Below, in pieces: positions 6,805-16,437 of a DNA stretch of 36,387 nucleotides. The translations under genes were made by a program, and so were the position numbers. The DNA is taken from the NCBI GenBank assembly GCA_001770855.1, contig MESE01000015.1, forward strand, positions 1-36,387. Reading direction: 5' to 3'. The notes beneath the pieces were generated by a model. The model made no database searches. It had not been told where the DNA came from and saw nothing but the letters and a program-made list of their open reading frames with translations. Each line of letters starts with the position of its first letter. The stretch's first letter is position 1. Origin of the DNA: Burkholderiales bacterium RIFCSPLOWO2_02_FULL_57_36. Its GTDB lineage: Bacteria; Pseudomonadota; Gammaproteobacteria; Burkholderiales; Burkholderiaceae_D.

Positions 6805-8381
6805 AGATGACTAGGCGTCCGGGATCGGTAATCGGTTATGAACTGATCAAAATCACCACTCTGTATCCGTTCCATTTCCTGTTGTTTTTCCAGCGAGGAT
6901 TGCATTAGAGAAGTAAATTCTGCGTATTCGTCGGGGCTTAGCGGACGAGCACGGAAATCGGCCGCGAACGTCTTGCTTTGCTGCAAAGCAAATTCCATGA
7001 ACGAACCTTCGCTCCTGTTCACTGCGGCAAGCACTTTCGCCGACGGCGTCAGTTCCGGCGATTGCAACCGAAGCTTCTGCGCCGCAATCGCCGAAGCATG
7101 CGCATCGCTGTTATTTACGGAGTCGAGTACGACGGCGACAGCGCTGATTCGCTCAAGCAATTCGTGTCCCCACGCCTGCAGCGTGATGCCGGCTCCGCCA
7201 CGTTGCAAGGTCAGGCCGGGACGCCGCCCCTCTTTCACCGTCCGAGAAAAATTCTCGTTATTTTCGCGATTTTCGGCTTCATCTATCGGCGGGCTTTCTT
7301 CCAATGCGCAGTACATCAAAAAGGCATCCAGGAAATGACACGTCTCCAGGCTGATCCCGAGCGGGTGAAACGGATCGATGTCGAGGCATCGGACTTCAAT
7401 GTATTCCACGCCGCGCGCGCACAATGCTTCGAGGGGCCGCTCCCCCATTCCAATGACGCGCTTGGGCCGTATTGTTGCGTAATACTCGTTTTCGATCTGC
7501 AGGATGTTGGTGTTGATCTGAATCCATTCGCCGTCCCTGCGGGTGCCGATTTTTTCGTATGGCGGATACGGAGTGCGGACTGCGCGCGCCAGACTCTTCA
7601 TGTAATCTTCCAGCGAGTTAAACGGCGGCACGATCCCCGCCTGCGCATTGTTTTGATAGCCAAGATCGCTCATGCGCAGGCTGGTTGCATAAGGAAGATA
7701 AAGCGTATCCGGCGACAGGGTTTCCAATTGGTTAGGCCGGCCTTCGAGAAAAGACTTCAGCAACGCGGGCGAGCCGCCGAAGAGATACATCAAAAGCCAG
7801 CTGTACCGATGGAAGTTGCGAATCAGCGCCACATAACTCCGGGACTGAAAATCGCGTGCCGATCCGGGAGTGTTTTCAGCCGCCTGGAGTATGCGCCACA
7901 CCTCTCCGGAAAGTGAAAAGTTGTAATGAATGCCTGCGATACATTGCATCGCCTTGCCGTACCGCGCCGCCAATCCCCGGCGATAAACGTGTTTTAGCAT
8001 GCCTATATGCGATGTGCCATACCAGGCGATCGGAATCTGCTCTTCCTTGGGAAGTCGGCAAGGCATCGACTGACTCCACAACAATTCATCCTTCAGCTCG
8101 GCATAGGTGAATCGGTGAATAGCATCGAGCCGCGCCAGGATTACTTCCGGATCGTGCTCTGCCGGCGTAATGAACTCGAGAAGCGATTCCGAATAATCAG
8201 TGGTAATTTGCGGATGCGTTAATGCAGATCCAAGTGCGGGAGGATGGGCGCTCATCGCCAAACTTCCATCCATCGTCACGCGCAATGTCTCACGCTCGAT
8301 ACCGCGCAATCCGTGGCCGATATGCGCACGGTTTTCTTTTGAAGACAACAAGGCTAGTCGCACGCTCAATAAGTCACTCAA
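6795..8381 (-). CDS. gshA: Glutamate-cysteine ligase, proteobacterial GshA type
   Basis: Catalyses the ATP-dependent joining of L-glutamate and L-cysteine, the first step of glutathione synthesis, in the cytoplasm. The sequence has family features: GLRGIERETLRV near the N terminus, then TDYSESLLEFITP, the WSQSMPCRLP segment, IAGIHYNFSL and the YIEVRCLDIDPF block. The length, about 528 residues, is close to the 518 of E. coli GshA. No ATG lies near the N terminus. The best start is a TTG at 8381, with AAGGA 7 bases upstream. A second TTG at 8408 has no ribosome binding site. No gshB is in the window. A small overlapping frame follows downstream. Confidence 0.93.
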   Translation of the reverse strand: MSDLLSVRLALLSSKENRAHIGHGLRGIERETLRVTMDGSLAMSAHPPALGSALTHPQITTDYSESLLEFITPAEHDPEVILARLDAIHRFTYAELKDELLWSQSMPCRLPKEEQIPIAWYGTSHIGMLKHVYRRGLAARYGKAMQCIAGIHYNFSLSGEVWRILQAAENTPGSARDFQSRSYVALIRNFHRYSWLLMYLFGGSPALLKSFLEGRPNQLETLSPDTLYLPYATSLRMSDLGYQNNAQAGIVPPFNSLEDYMKSLARAVRTPYPPYEKIGTRRDGEWIQINTNILQIENEYYATIRPKRVIGMGERPLEALCARGVEYIEVRCLDIDPFHPLGISLETCHFLDAFLMYCALEESPPIDEAENRENNENFSRTVKEGRRPGLTLQRGGAGITLQAWGHELLERISAVAVVLDSVNNSDAHASAIAAQKLRLQSPELTPSAKVLAAVNRSEGSFMEFALQQSKTFAADFRARPLSPDEYAEFTSLMQSSLEKQQEMERIQSGDFDQFITDYRSRTPSHLCS

Positions 8382-8708
8382 TTTGTATTCCTTATTCTTT
8401 ATGTTCAACGTCTACGGCTTGAGCGAGTCTACGCTTAACGGTGTTTTCGTGCATTTTACGTCTGACTCTGCATTCTTCCGATGCACGGGTTCTTGGTTGC
8501 AAGTCCGGAAAATTTCTTGGCTTGTTGGCGATCGCTGGAAAATGAGGCATTTTCCTGAAACATATTGCTATCAGCGGCCCCTACGCCAAGATGAAGAAAT
8601 TCAGCACTGATTCCGCATCTACGCTGCTTTCCCGGGACGGTCGCATGCGCAAATGCAGGATCAATTTGACGTGGTCGTCAACACTCATAAACCCGGCATA
8701 TGCCGATT
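8382..8708. other. Intergenic region between gshA and ldh
   Basis: This stretch lies upstream of gshA and downstream of the ldh stop. It holds the gshA ribosome binding site (complement of TCCTT at 8389-8393) and presumably its promoter. No convincing gene, terminator or repeat was seen; the only small symmetry is CGGCATATGCCG near 8693-8704. Confidence 0.5.
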
Positions 8709-9656
8709 TCAGCCAAGCGCCGCGCTCCGCAACATCCCCCGCACCGCTTCCGCCGAATTCAGCAACTGCGCCACTTCATCATCCGAAAGCGGCACCGGCA
8801 TCACCCGCCGTATGCCGGAACGATCGATGATCGCAGGCAGGCTGAGGCATACGCCGTGGACGCCGTAATACCCCTCTACCAGTGTGGACACGGTAAGCAC
8901 CGACGCCTGGTCGCGGACCACCGCTTCGACGATGCGCGTGAGCGCCGCCGCGATCGCGAAATTGGTCGCGCCTTTGCGGCGAATGACTTCGTAGGCGGCA
9001 TCACGCACGCGCATTCCGATCGCTGCCATGTCTTCGGTAGTGCAGGACATGCCGGACAACCGGCAGTATTCGCCGATATGCACATTCGCCACGGTTGCAG
9101 CCGACCACGCGACAAGTTCACTGTCGCCGTGTTCACCCAGGACATAGGCGTGCACATTGCGCGCATCTATGCGGTAATGCGCGGCGAGTTCGGCGCGCAG
9201 CCGCGCGGTGTCAAGCACCGTGCCGGAGCCGAATACCCTTGAGGGCGGCAGGCCCGACAGGCGCAATGCCGCGAAGGTGAGCGCGTCCACCGGATTGGTC
9301 GCGATAAGCAGAATGCCTTCGGGATTGGCGCGCACCACTTCGGCAACGATGCCGCGCATCGCTTCGAGATTCCGCTGCAGCAGCGCCGGCCGGGTCTCTC
9401 CCTCGCGTTGCGCGGCGCCCGCAGCGATCACCGTTACCGCCGCACCGGCGGCGTTTGCCAAGCCGCCGGCGGTCACCGTCACCGGCGCATGGAAGCTTAC
9501 GGAGTGCGCGATGTCCATCGCCTCGCCTTCCGCACGATTGCGGTCGGCGTCGATCAACACGATCTCCCGTGCCACGCCCGAAGTGGCGAGTGTGTAAGCC
9601 GTGGTGCTGCCGACCCGGCCGGTGCCGACGATGGCAATTTTCGTTCCTTCAGCCAT
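8709..9656 (-). CDS. ldh: L-lactate dehydrogenase
   Basis: A 315-residue member of the LDH/MDH family, interconverting pyruvate and L-lactate with NAD(H). Visible features are the Rossmann loop GTGRVG at 11-16, Asp36 ending beta-2 (NAD preference), TNPVD near 120-124, and the catalytic GEHGD with His176. The substrate-specificity position is Gln (AQREGETR, Q83), as in lactate dehydrogenases, where malate dehydrogenases have Arg; this favours LDH. The start at 9656 is chosen because AAGGAC lies 5 bases upstream and it overlaps the usp stop by 8 bases. It is the last gene of a three-gene operon. The role is probably NAD+ regeneration when respiration is limited. Confidence 0.88.
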   Translation of the reverse strand: MAEGTKIAIVGTGRVGSTTAYTLATSGVAREIVLIDADRNRAEGEAMDIAHSVSFHAPVTVTAGGLANAAGAAVTVIAAGAAQREGETRPALLQRNLEAMRGIVAEVVRANPEGILLIATNPVDALTFAALRLSGLPPSRVFGSGTVLDTARLRAELAAHYRIDARNVHAYVLGEHGDSELVAWSAATVANVHIGEYCRLSGMSCTTEDMAAIGMRVRDAAYEVIRRKGATNFAIAAALTRIVEAVVRDQASVLTVSTLVEGYYGVHGVCLSLPAIIDRSGIRRVMPVPLSDDEVAQLLNSAEAVRGMLRSAALG

Positions 9657-10527
9657 CGATGTCCTTTCCGACCTTGAGCCGTGTCGTCGATCTCTCGGCC
9701 TTGCGGACAAGAAGCAACGCACACCCGGATTCTTCCAGCAGCCGCTTCAGCACCAGCGCTCGCCCCGCGCCGAGCACGCCGTGCCAGCCGAGCGCAAGCA
9801 CGCTGTCGCCGCGCTGTGCGACCTGTTCGAGCAGCACCGCCGCCGGGTCGCCGCGCCGCAACAGGACTTGATCGATGAAGCAGCACTCCTCGGGCGAACA
9901 GCCGGCCAATCCGCGTTCGACCATTTCCTCGATCCGGCCCGGATACTCGTGATATGCCTCATCGGCATAGCCGCCGAGCGGCATCGCGCCCGGCTTGCCG
10001 GGCCCGTCTTCGGCAAGCACCACCGTTACCTTGAGCCGCAGCGCCGCCGCGAGTTGCGTGGCTGCTTCGAGCGCTTGGTCGGCGGCCATCTCGCCGCTGG
10101 CTGCCGCCAGCATCGACGTCCATGGCAGTGCTTCGCGGTATCGCGCAGGAAGCAGCAGCACCGGCACCGGGCCGTGCTCGATCACGGCTTGCGCCACCGT
10201 TCCCAGGCGCTGGGTCAGCTTGAGTCCGGCGGACGCCGATTCGCCGCGGGCACTCATTACGACCAAATCCACGCGATACATCGTGATCGCTTCAAGCACG
10301 GCGGCCTCTGCGTTCTCGGGGAGCTGATGCAGCACGACCCGTGCCCGTTGCGCACCGGGGACGTGCAGCCGCGCGAGCGCCTCGCGCCCGGGCAGCGGCT
10401 GCGCCGCGGCATGCAGCACATGCAGCGTGGCGCCCAGCGTTTCGGCCAGCCACAGTGCGCAGCCGGCGCCTTTCGCGGCTTCCGCCGAGCCGTCGAGCGG
10501 CAGCAGGAGCGAAGCGAAGCGGTTCAT
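9649..10527 (-). CDS. Tandem universal stress protein (UspA family)
   Basis: A 292-residue protein made of two Usp-like alpha/beta domains. The first (about 1-145) has the typical FASLLLPLDGSAEA start, and VVMSARGES and GPVPVLLLP near its end. The second (about 150-285) ends in LALGWHG and GCALLLVRK. The classical G-2x-G-9x-G(S/T) ATP-binding motif is not clean in either domain. Usp proteins are cytoplasmic and induced by starvation or energy stress. The ATG at 10527 overlaps the phosphorylase stop in an ATGA arrangement, with AAGGAAGG just upstream. The downstream ldh overlaps by 8 bases, so the three genes are almost certainly one transcript. Confidence 0.88.
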   Translation of the reverse strand: MNRFASLLLPLDGSAEAAKGAGCALWLAETLGATLHVLHAAAQPLPGREALARLHVPGAQRARVVLHQLPENAEAAVLEAITMYRVDLVVMSARGESASAGLKLTQRLGTVAQAVIEHGPVPVLLLPARYREALPWTSMLAAASGEMAADQALEAATQLAAALRLKVTVVLAEDGPGKPGAMPLGGYADEAYHEYPGRIEEMVERGLAGCSPEECCFIDQVLLRRGDPAAVLLEQVAQRGDSVLALGWHGVLGAGRALVLKRLLEESGCALLLVRKAERSTTRLKVGKDIDG

Positions 10528-13367
10528 TGATTCACCTTCCTTTCCGGCGCACGTACCACCGTCACGGCATGCAGGCCGCCGCGATACACCAGCGCCATCT
10601 CGACGCAATCCCATCCGGCCGGAAGCCGCTCTGCCGCGCGTGCATCCGGCTGCGGGCCGGCTTCGTTGAAACGCATACCAAGCAGGCCGAACACCAGCGC
10701 CTGCCAGGTACCGCCCATGGCAGCCGGGTGCACGCCCAGCATGCTATTGTCCATCCCATCGGACAGGTCGAGCCACAGGCTCTGCTTCCAATAGCGCTCG
10801 GCATCTTCGCGCAACCCGATGCGGGCGGCGATCGCGGCGTGGACCGAGGGTGAGAGGCTGCTGCCGTGGTCGGTGAGCGGTTCGTAATAGCGGTAATTTG
10901 CCGCCACCACTTCGTCGGTGAATGCGTCGGGAAACAACAGCGGCAGCATCAGCACGTCAGCTTGCTTGAGCAGCTTGATGCGGTTGATCTCTTGCCAGTC
11001 GAACAGCCGGCTGACCGGCGCCTTGAAACGCCCTCCCTTTGGCAGCGGATAGTCGTCGAGCGCGAAAAAACCCTCGAACTGTTCGATGACGCCGCGCTCA
11101 TCCGGCTCCGGGATGTATAGCGATTGCGCCAGCCCGGCCCATTCGTCCGCTTCGGCCTTGTTTACGCCGGAACGTCGCGCCAGCCATGCCGCCCGATCCA
11201 GGTTAAAGCGCACCATCCAGTTGGTGTAGGCGTTGTCGTTGACCGCATGATGATATTCATCGGGCCCGATCACGCCGCGGATGTGATGGTGCCGTTCGCC
11301 TCGCGTCACGCGGCTGGTCCAGAAACGCGCCGTCTCGAACAGGATTTCCGCGCCGGGGCCGGTGAGGAAATCCTCGTCGCCCGTGACTTCCCAGTAGCGC
11401 CATACCGCGTAAGCGATGTCCGCGCTCACATGCACTTGCTGGGTCCCGGTGAAGATCGGGATTTCCTTGCCGGTGCTTTTGAGCAGGATTTTGCTGGGTG
11501 TGACGTCGTCGCCTGTGACAGTGGACTCCCAGGCATAACAGGCGCCGCGAAAGCCTAGTTCGCGTGCGCGCCGGCGCGCGCCATCGAGCGTATGGTGGCG
11601 GTAAAGGAGCAGGCTGCGCGCCCGCGCCGGCTCGGTGTGGAGGTAGAACGGCAGCATGAAAATTTCGGTATCCCAGAATACGTGGCCCTCGTAGGCGCGG
11701 CCGGACAGCGTGCGCGCTCCGATGGATACACGCGCATCATCGCCCGCCGGCAGCCTGAGGTGGTAGCTGCCGAAACGCAATGCCTGCTCGATGGCCGGAT
11801 GGCCCGGCACGCGGATGTCGGCCCTGCTCCAGAACTCGCCCCATTTTGCCGTATGCGCGGCGAACAACCCTTCGAAATCGTCGGCTTTCAACCGCTGCGA
11901 ATGCGCAAGCGTTGCCGCCGAGGGATCGACTCCATCGCGGCTGGTGAACACCGAAATCAGACGGCGCAGCATGTTGGGCTCGCGCCGGATGCGCGAGGCA
12001 ATACAGATCTCGAATCCCGACGCACGCGTCGCATACCGCATGAACTCCAGTTCGGCCGTCGCTGTGTGTTCAACAAGTTCCAAGTGAGGATGCCGCGTGG
12101 CCAGGTCCGGATCGTCGAGCGAGGCATCGAGCGTCACTGCAGCCCAGTGGTTCTCCGGCGTGACGATCGCCTCCTGCAGCAGTAAATGCGGGTCATCAAG
12201 CGAGGCGCAGCGGCGCGTGCGGATCGTGGTGCGGCGCCCGCCGGATGTCTCGTAGACGGCTTCGCTGTGCAGCACGCCACAGCGCATATCAAGCGCACGG
12301 CGCAGTTCACGCCCGTATGGACCAGCGAAGTCGAGCGACGCGTCCTCGACAGCGATCTTCAGCCGGAATGGAAACGGCAACGGCACCAGTTCGGAGTAGA
12401 GGTCAGCGCCGCGTTCCGGCGCGAGGAACTCGATTTCCGAATACGGAAAGTCGGCGCGCTTGCGATCGTACACCCCGGCAATGAACAGGTCGCACTGTGA
12501 ACCGTGCACCGGGCTGTCGAGCGCGCCACGCACACCGAGATAGCCGTTGCCGACCGTGAACAGGCTTTCCATCTGGCGCTCGCGCGTGCGGTCGAAACCT
12601 TCCTGCTCGATGCGCCATGCGATCTGTTCCCGGCGTGTGCGGAAGGCCGCGTCCAGGTCTTCGACGTCGAGTGCGGCGAGATCCTGCACCACGATATCAG
12701 CGCCGCCGAACTGAAGCGCGGCAGCGTTATCGCCACGATCGACACCGACGACAAGGCCGAATCCGCCGCGCCGGCCGGCCTGCACGCCGGACACGGCGTC
12801 TTCTACGATCATCGCGCGCCCCGGCGCGATACCAAGCGCTTCAACCGCATGCAGGAACATGTCCGGATTCGGCTTGCCCTTGAGGCCAAGCTCGTCGAGA
12901 TCGATGCCGTCCAGACGCGTATCGAACAACGCCGTGATGCCGGCGGACTGCAGTATCTCGCGGCCATGTCGGCTGGAAGTCACCACGCCCAACTTCACAC
13001 CGCGTGCGCGCAAGGCTTCGATCAGGGCCAGCGTGGAGGCGAAGGTCTCGACGCCCCGCTCGCGCAGCAGGCGCTCGAACAGCTTGTCCTTGCTTCTGGC
13101 GAGGCCCTCCTCCTCTTCCTCGGAAAGCGCGATTTCGCGTGCGCGGAGGAAGCTGCGCACGCCTTCGCGGCGCGGCTTGCCATCGACGTAGGCAAGGTAT
13201 TCGGCGCGCTCGTCGAATGGCCGATAGGGAACGCCCTCCCGCGCGCGACGCAGCAAAAGACCGTCGAAGGTCTCTTTCCATGCTGCGGCATGCACGGTTG
13301 CAGTCCGGGTGATAACGCCGTCCATGTCGAAGATCGCGGCCTGGAGGCCGCCGCTCATCAGCGCCAT
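10524..13367 (-). CDS. Beta-phosphoglucomutase / GH65 disaccharide phosphorylase fusion
   Basis: A 947-residue two-enzyme fusion. Residues about 8-235 are a HAD-type beta-phosphoglucomutase, with nucleophile motif DMDGVIT (D14), GVVTSSRHG, and KPNPDMFLHA followed by VEDAVSGVQAG. Residues about 245-935 are a glycoside hydrolase family 65 phosphorylase with VIGPDEYHHAVNDNAYTN; E704 is the expected catalytic acid. GH65 enzymes split trehalose, maltose, kojibiose or nigerose with phosphate, giving glucose plus beta-glucose 1-phosphate. The mutase half then makes glucose 6-phosphate. The specificity cannot be read by eye. The ATG at 13367 is chosen because GGGAG lies 8 bases upstream; an in-frame GTG at 13394 has no such site. 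First gene of the operon with usp and ldh. Confidence 0.92.
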   Translation of the reverse strand: MALMSGGLQAAIFDMDGVITRTATVHAAAWKETFDGLLLRRAREGVPYRPFDERAEYLAYVDGKPRREGVRSFLRAREIALSEEEEEGLARSKDKLFERLLRERGVETFASTLALIEALRARGVKLGVVTSSRHGREILQSAGITALFDTRLDGIDLDELGLKGKPNPDMFLHAVEALGIAPGRAMIVEDAVSGVQAGRRGGFGLVVGVDRGDNAAALQFGGADIVVQDLAALDVEDLDAAFRTRREQIAWRIEQEGFDRTRERQMESLFTVGNGYLGVRGALDSPVHGSQCDLFIAGVYDRKRADFPYSEIEFLAPERGADLYSELVPLPFPFRLKIAVEDASLDFAGPYGRELRRALDMRCGVLHSEAVYETSGGRRTTIRTRRCASLDDPHLLLQEAIVTPENHWAAVTLDASLDDPDLATRHPHLELVEHTATAELEFMRYATRASGFEICIASRIRREPNMLRRLISVFTSRDGVDPSAATLAHSQRLKADDFEGLFAAHTAKWGEFWSRADIRVPGHPAIEQALRFGSYHLRLPAGDDARVSIGARTLSGRAYEGHVFWDTEIFMLPFYLHTEPARARSLLLYRHHTLDGARRRARELGFRGACYAWESTVTGDDVTPSKILLKSTGKEIPIFTGTQQVHVSADIAYAVWRYWEVTGDEDFLTGPGAEILFETARFWTSRVTRGERHHHIRGVIGPDEYHHAVNDNAYTNWMVRFNLDRAAWLARRSGVNKAEADEWAGLAQSLYIPEPDERGVIEQFEGFFALDDYPLPKGGRFKAPVSRLFDWQEINRIKLLKQADVLMLPLLFPDAFTDEVVAANYRYYEPLTDHGSSLSPSVHAAIAARIGLREDAERYWKQSLWLDLSDGMDNSMLGVHPAAMGGTWQALVFGLLGMRFNEAGPQPDARAAERLPAGWDCVEMALVYRGGLHAVTVVRAPERKVNQ

Positions 13368-13793
13368 ATCCCAACTCCCGGGCCTGTCTGGCACATTGCA
13401 TCGGCATGCCCGGCAGCCGCACCGGACAATCGCATGCCGCCCTGTTTTGGCACGGCGCCGGCTACGCGCTTACCGATCATCCGACATCCGTCGGCCGCAA
13501 CGCGCACATCCTTTCCAGGATTCATGACTTTCCTTTTGGGGATTCGCCCGTATTAAAAGGCTACGGGCGGGCTATCGTGGTCAGAATAAATAAGACAGGA
13601 AAGCGATGGCGATGTTCAACGCCTTCGGCAAATGCACATGCGCCGGTTTGATCGTGACGCTCCGTGCCGCTTTTTCCAACGCCGGTAACGGGGCATGCAA
13701 AAGCAGCGCAAATCGTTTCTGCGGGTAACTATCTGGCGATATACTGGCAGCTATCGCTTCCCTCTCTTCCTTCAACCAAACACAGGAGTTTCC
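13368..13793. other. Intergenic region between the GH65 operon and the OB-fold gene
   Basis: Divergent control region for the minus-strand operon and the plus-strand gene at 13794. Short overlapping frames exist on both strands but none is recognisable. No FNR-type TTGAT-N4-ATCAA site was found by eye. A TATACT at 13740-13745 could be the -10 of the plus-strand gene, with a poor -35. Confidence 0.45.
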
Positions 13794-14171
13794 ATGAAAA
13801 TTCAATCGATCGCGTTCGCCGGGCTTGTTGGTATTCTTGGGCTTGCATCATTCAGTGCATCGGCTGCGGAAGCCAAGCTGCAAACCGTCGCTGCCATATA
13901 CAAGAACAAGGCGGCTCTCGTGGGCAAGACGGTAAGGGCTGAAGGCAAGGTGGTAAAGGTCAACAACGGCATCATGGACCGCAGCTTCGTTCATGTGCAG
14001 GATGGTACGGGCGCCGCAGGCAGCAATAACCTGGTCGTCACGAGCAAGCAAACCGCCAAAGTCGGCGACCAGGTCACCATTTCCGGCGTGGCGGTAGTAA
14101 ATCGGGATTTTGGCAGCGGCTACAGTTATCCTTTGCTGATTGAAAATGCCACCATCGCCGGCAAAAAATAA
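13794..14171 (+). CDS. Exported OB-fold (NrfJ-like) protein
   Basis: A 125-residue protein. The first 23-25 residues form a signal peptide (MKIQSIAF, a hydrophobic core, then ASA-AEA as probable cleavage site), so it should be periplasmic. The mature part resembles the small single OB-fold domain proteins: LVGKTVRAEGKVVKVN, SFVHVQDGTG, VTSKQTAKVGDQVTISGVAVVNRDFGSGYSYPLLIENA. Such proteins are related in fold to NrfJ and periplasmic heme-handling or oligonucleotide-fold proteins, but the function is not established. The start at 13794 is supported by AGGAG at 13784-13788. It appears to be transcribed alone. Confidence 0.8.
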   Translation: MKIQSIAFAGLVGILGLASFSASAAEAKLQTVAAIYKNKAALVGKTVRAEGKVVKVNNGIMDRSFVHVQDGTGAAGSNNLVVTSKQTAKVGDQVTISGVAVVNRDFGSGYSYPLLIENATIAGKK

Positions 14172-14651
14172 GAGAGCCAGCTCAGCGCGCCATTATCGGA
14201 AGAGCTTCGGCTCACCGCGCATAGCGCCGGACCAGGCTGCAAATCGGGCTTGCTCTGTCCATCATGTGGACTGTCCAGCACAGACCGTCCAAAATGGCAT
14301 GTTCCCGGCTCGCGCGAACGCGCTACATACGCATCTTCGCGCATCCGCTTAAGGTACCGGTGTGAGGCCGGTTCCATCTCCTTGAGATCGCTTTCTTCAG
14401 CCAACGCCGGCTCCTGCCATGTCGCGGTCATATGTTCAGGATGAGCTTTGGCGGCAAGTATGCATATTTTCGGACCTCTGGACGCACGGCAGGATTTCTT
14501 TGCGGAATCGCGCTTCCGCAGTTACCATAGGCGCGCAATTCGAACAATTACAAAATTGAACCAAGTTAATCACGCCACATGCACCCTTTGCCGGAGCAGT
14601 GGCGCACACTTCGGCCGGTCCCGGTCCGACGCAATACGAAGCTGAATCAGG
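14172..14651. other. Intergenic region upstream of the second GGDEF-EAL gene
   Basis: About 480 bases with no recognised gene. Open frames on the minus strand (14126-14431 and 14436-14681) lack good ribosome binding sites and family similarity; one runs into the OB-fold gene. The stretch around 14520-14580 is AT-rich and may hold the promoter of the downstream gene. Confidence 0.4.
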
Positions 14652-16388
14652 ATGGGTATTATGACGTCTTCCGCCGGCCACAACTCACCTGAGGGCAATC
14701 TCGAAATCCGCCTCGACAGTCTTATGGAAGCGGCAGGCGACGCGGTATTTCACTTGAACGACAAAGGCGATATTCTTCGTGCCAGCAAACGCGCCACGGA
14801 AATACTCCGGCCGAACGGCACCTTATGCGGCACCCCCTTGTCGGGGCTGGTTCGATCAAAAGATCGTCTTGCGGTTGCGATGGCAGTAATGAAGGCGATC
14901 GAGACAGGCCGGCAGGTTCGGGTCCAGGTACGCATCGACACCGATCGAGCAGCGGCAGCCAGCTTCGAATTCCAGATAATCGCCCATGCAACCGTGGAAG
15001 GCAGCTCGGAACTGCTGGCGGTCGGCAGAAACATTTCGGAGCAGCAGGAAACCGAAAGCCGGCTACGCCATCTGGCCACGCACGACGCGCTGACCGGCCT
15101 GCCGAACCGCGCCCTGCTATCGGACCGCCTCGGCATGGCGATTGCGCAGGCAAGGCGCACCAGCAAGCGATTCTCCGTGCTGGCGCTCGATTTCGACGGC
15201 TTCAAGAAAGTCAACGATACACTTGGCCATCCGGTGGGCGATATGTTGCTGCGCGTCGCGGCCGAGCGGCTGCGGGAAACTCTGCGCGACGTCGACACGC
15301 TGGCGCGTGTGGGTGGTGACGAATTCATCGCAGTGCTGCCCAGCGCGCTGACCGAAACAGAAATACAGACCGTTGCGCACCGCATGATTTCCGCAATGCA
15401 ATCGCCGTTCGAAATCCAGGGACATACCCTGTACGTCAGCACATCGATCGGCGCCGCCACCTATCCGGATCATGGCGACAATGAGGTGAACTTGTTGGCG
15501 CATGCCGATAGCGCAATGTACCGGGCAAAGGAAACCGGCAAGGCGCGCTGCGTGATCTTCGATCATGCGCATTTCACTCCGCCGGAACACGATGTATCGA
15601 TGGAAGCGGCCATGTTCGAAGCCGTCAGGAATGGCGAGTTCCTGCTGCACTACCAACCCATCGTCGATGCCGGCACGCGCACAATCATCGGCTTTGAAGC
15701 GCTGATGCGCTGGACTCACCCCGACCTGGGCCTGGTTCCGCCAATGCAATTCATTCCGATGGCGGAAAACAACGGCCTGATCAACCTGCTCGGCGCCTGG
15801 GCGCTCAAGGCGGCCTGCGCGCAAATCAGGCACTTTGAAGAGGCGGCCGGACGGCCGCTCTATGTGGCCGTCAACGTCAGCCCGCGCCAGTTCAGGAACG
15901 ACAGCTTCCTTGCCATCATGGACGACGCGATTGAGTTGTCCGGTCTCGACGGCAGCCGCCTGCTGCTGGAGATCACCGAAGGCATCCTGATGTCGGACCC
16001 GGAGCACGCGGAAGTATTGCTGACCGCCATCGCCGCGCGGAACGTGCGCATCGCGATCGACGACTTCGGCACCGGATATTCTTCACTGGCTTACCTGAAG
16101 CGCTTTCCGATTCACATGCTCAAGATCGACCGTGCCTTCGTCAAGGAGTTGCCGGAATCCGTGAAGGATGCCGCCATCTGCAACGTCGTGTTGAGCCTGG
16201 CAAACCATTTGAACCTGAGTACGGTGGCCGAAGGCGTCGAAAGCGAACAACAGTTGCTGTACCTTGCCGCGCAAGGCTGCACCTCGATCCAGGGATTCCA
16301 TACCGGCCGCCCCCTGCTGCCCGAGACCGTTATCGAAATGCTGAAATCGCGCGTCTTGTTGCAATTTCCGTCGGCCCTTGCCTGCTGA
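14652..16388 (+). CDS. PAS-GGDEF-EAL cyclic-di-GMP protein
   Basis: A 578-residue protein. One PAS domain (about 20-135, with GDAVFHLNDKGDILRAS) is followed by GGDEF (about 138-305) and EAL (about 320-570). Motifs are intact: GGDEF at 221-225, EAL at 349-351, NVSPRQF, LEITEG, IDDFGTGYSSLAYL, KIDRAF and AEGVES. Both synthesis and breakdown of cyclic-di-GMP are therefore possible. No membrane segment or signal peptide is seen. Two ATGs are close together: 14652, and 14661 in frame, which has AGGA 8 bases upstream and may be the true start. The protein closely parallels the 705-residue one at 573 but has a single, different PAS domain. Confidence 0.93.
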   Translation: MGIMTSSAGHNSPEGNLEIRLDSLMEAAGDAVFHLNDKGDILRASKRATEILRPNGTLCGTPLSGLVRSKDRLAVAMAVMKAIETGRQVRVQVRIDTDRAAAASFEFQIIAHATVEGSSELLAVGRNISEQQETESRLRHLATHDALTGLPNRALLSDRLGMAIAQARRTSKRFSVLALDFDGFKKVNDTLGHPVGDMLLRVAAERLRETLRDVDTLARVGGDEFIAVLPSALTETEIQTVAHRMISAMQSPFEIQGHTLYVSTSIGAATYPDHGDNEVNLLAHADSAMYRAKETGKARCVIFDHAHFTPPEHDVSMEAAMFEAVRNGEFLLHYQPIVDAGTRTIIGFEALMRWTHPDLGLVPPMQFIPMAENNGLINLLGAWALKAACAQIRHFEEAAGRPLYVAVNVSPRQFRNDSFLAIMDDAIELSGLDGSRLLLEITEGILMSDPEHAEVLLTAIAARNVRIAIDDFGTGYSSLAYLKRFPIHMLKIDRAFVKELPESVKDAAICNVVLSLANHLNLSTVAEGVESEQQLLYLAAQGCTSIQGFHTGRPLLPETVIEMLKSRVLLQFPSALAC

Positions 16389-16437
16389 CCGTCACCGCCC
16401 GTAGTTCGGGAAGCAGGAAAATCTGCAGCGATCCTTC

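Noticed and set aside
12504..13556. 350-codon plus-strand frame opposite the phosphorylase gene
   Set aside because: The minus strand encodes a clear two-domain enzyme through this region; the plus frame shows no family similarity.
14126..14431. 101-codon minus-strand frame after the OB-fold gene
   Set aside because: It overlaps the OB-fold gene's 3' end antisense and has no family match. Its first codons look gene-like, but not enough to call.
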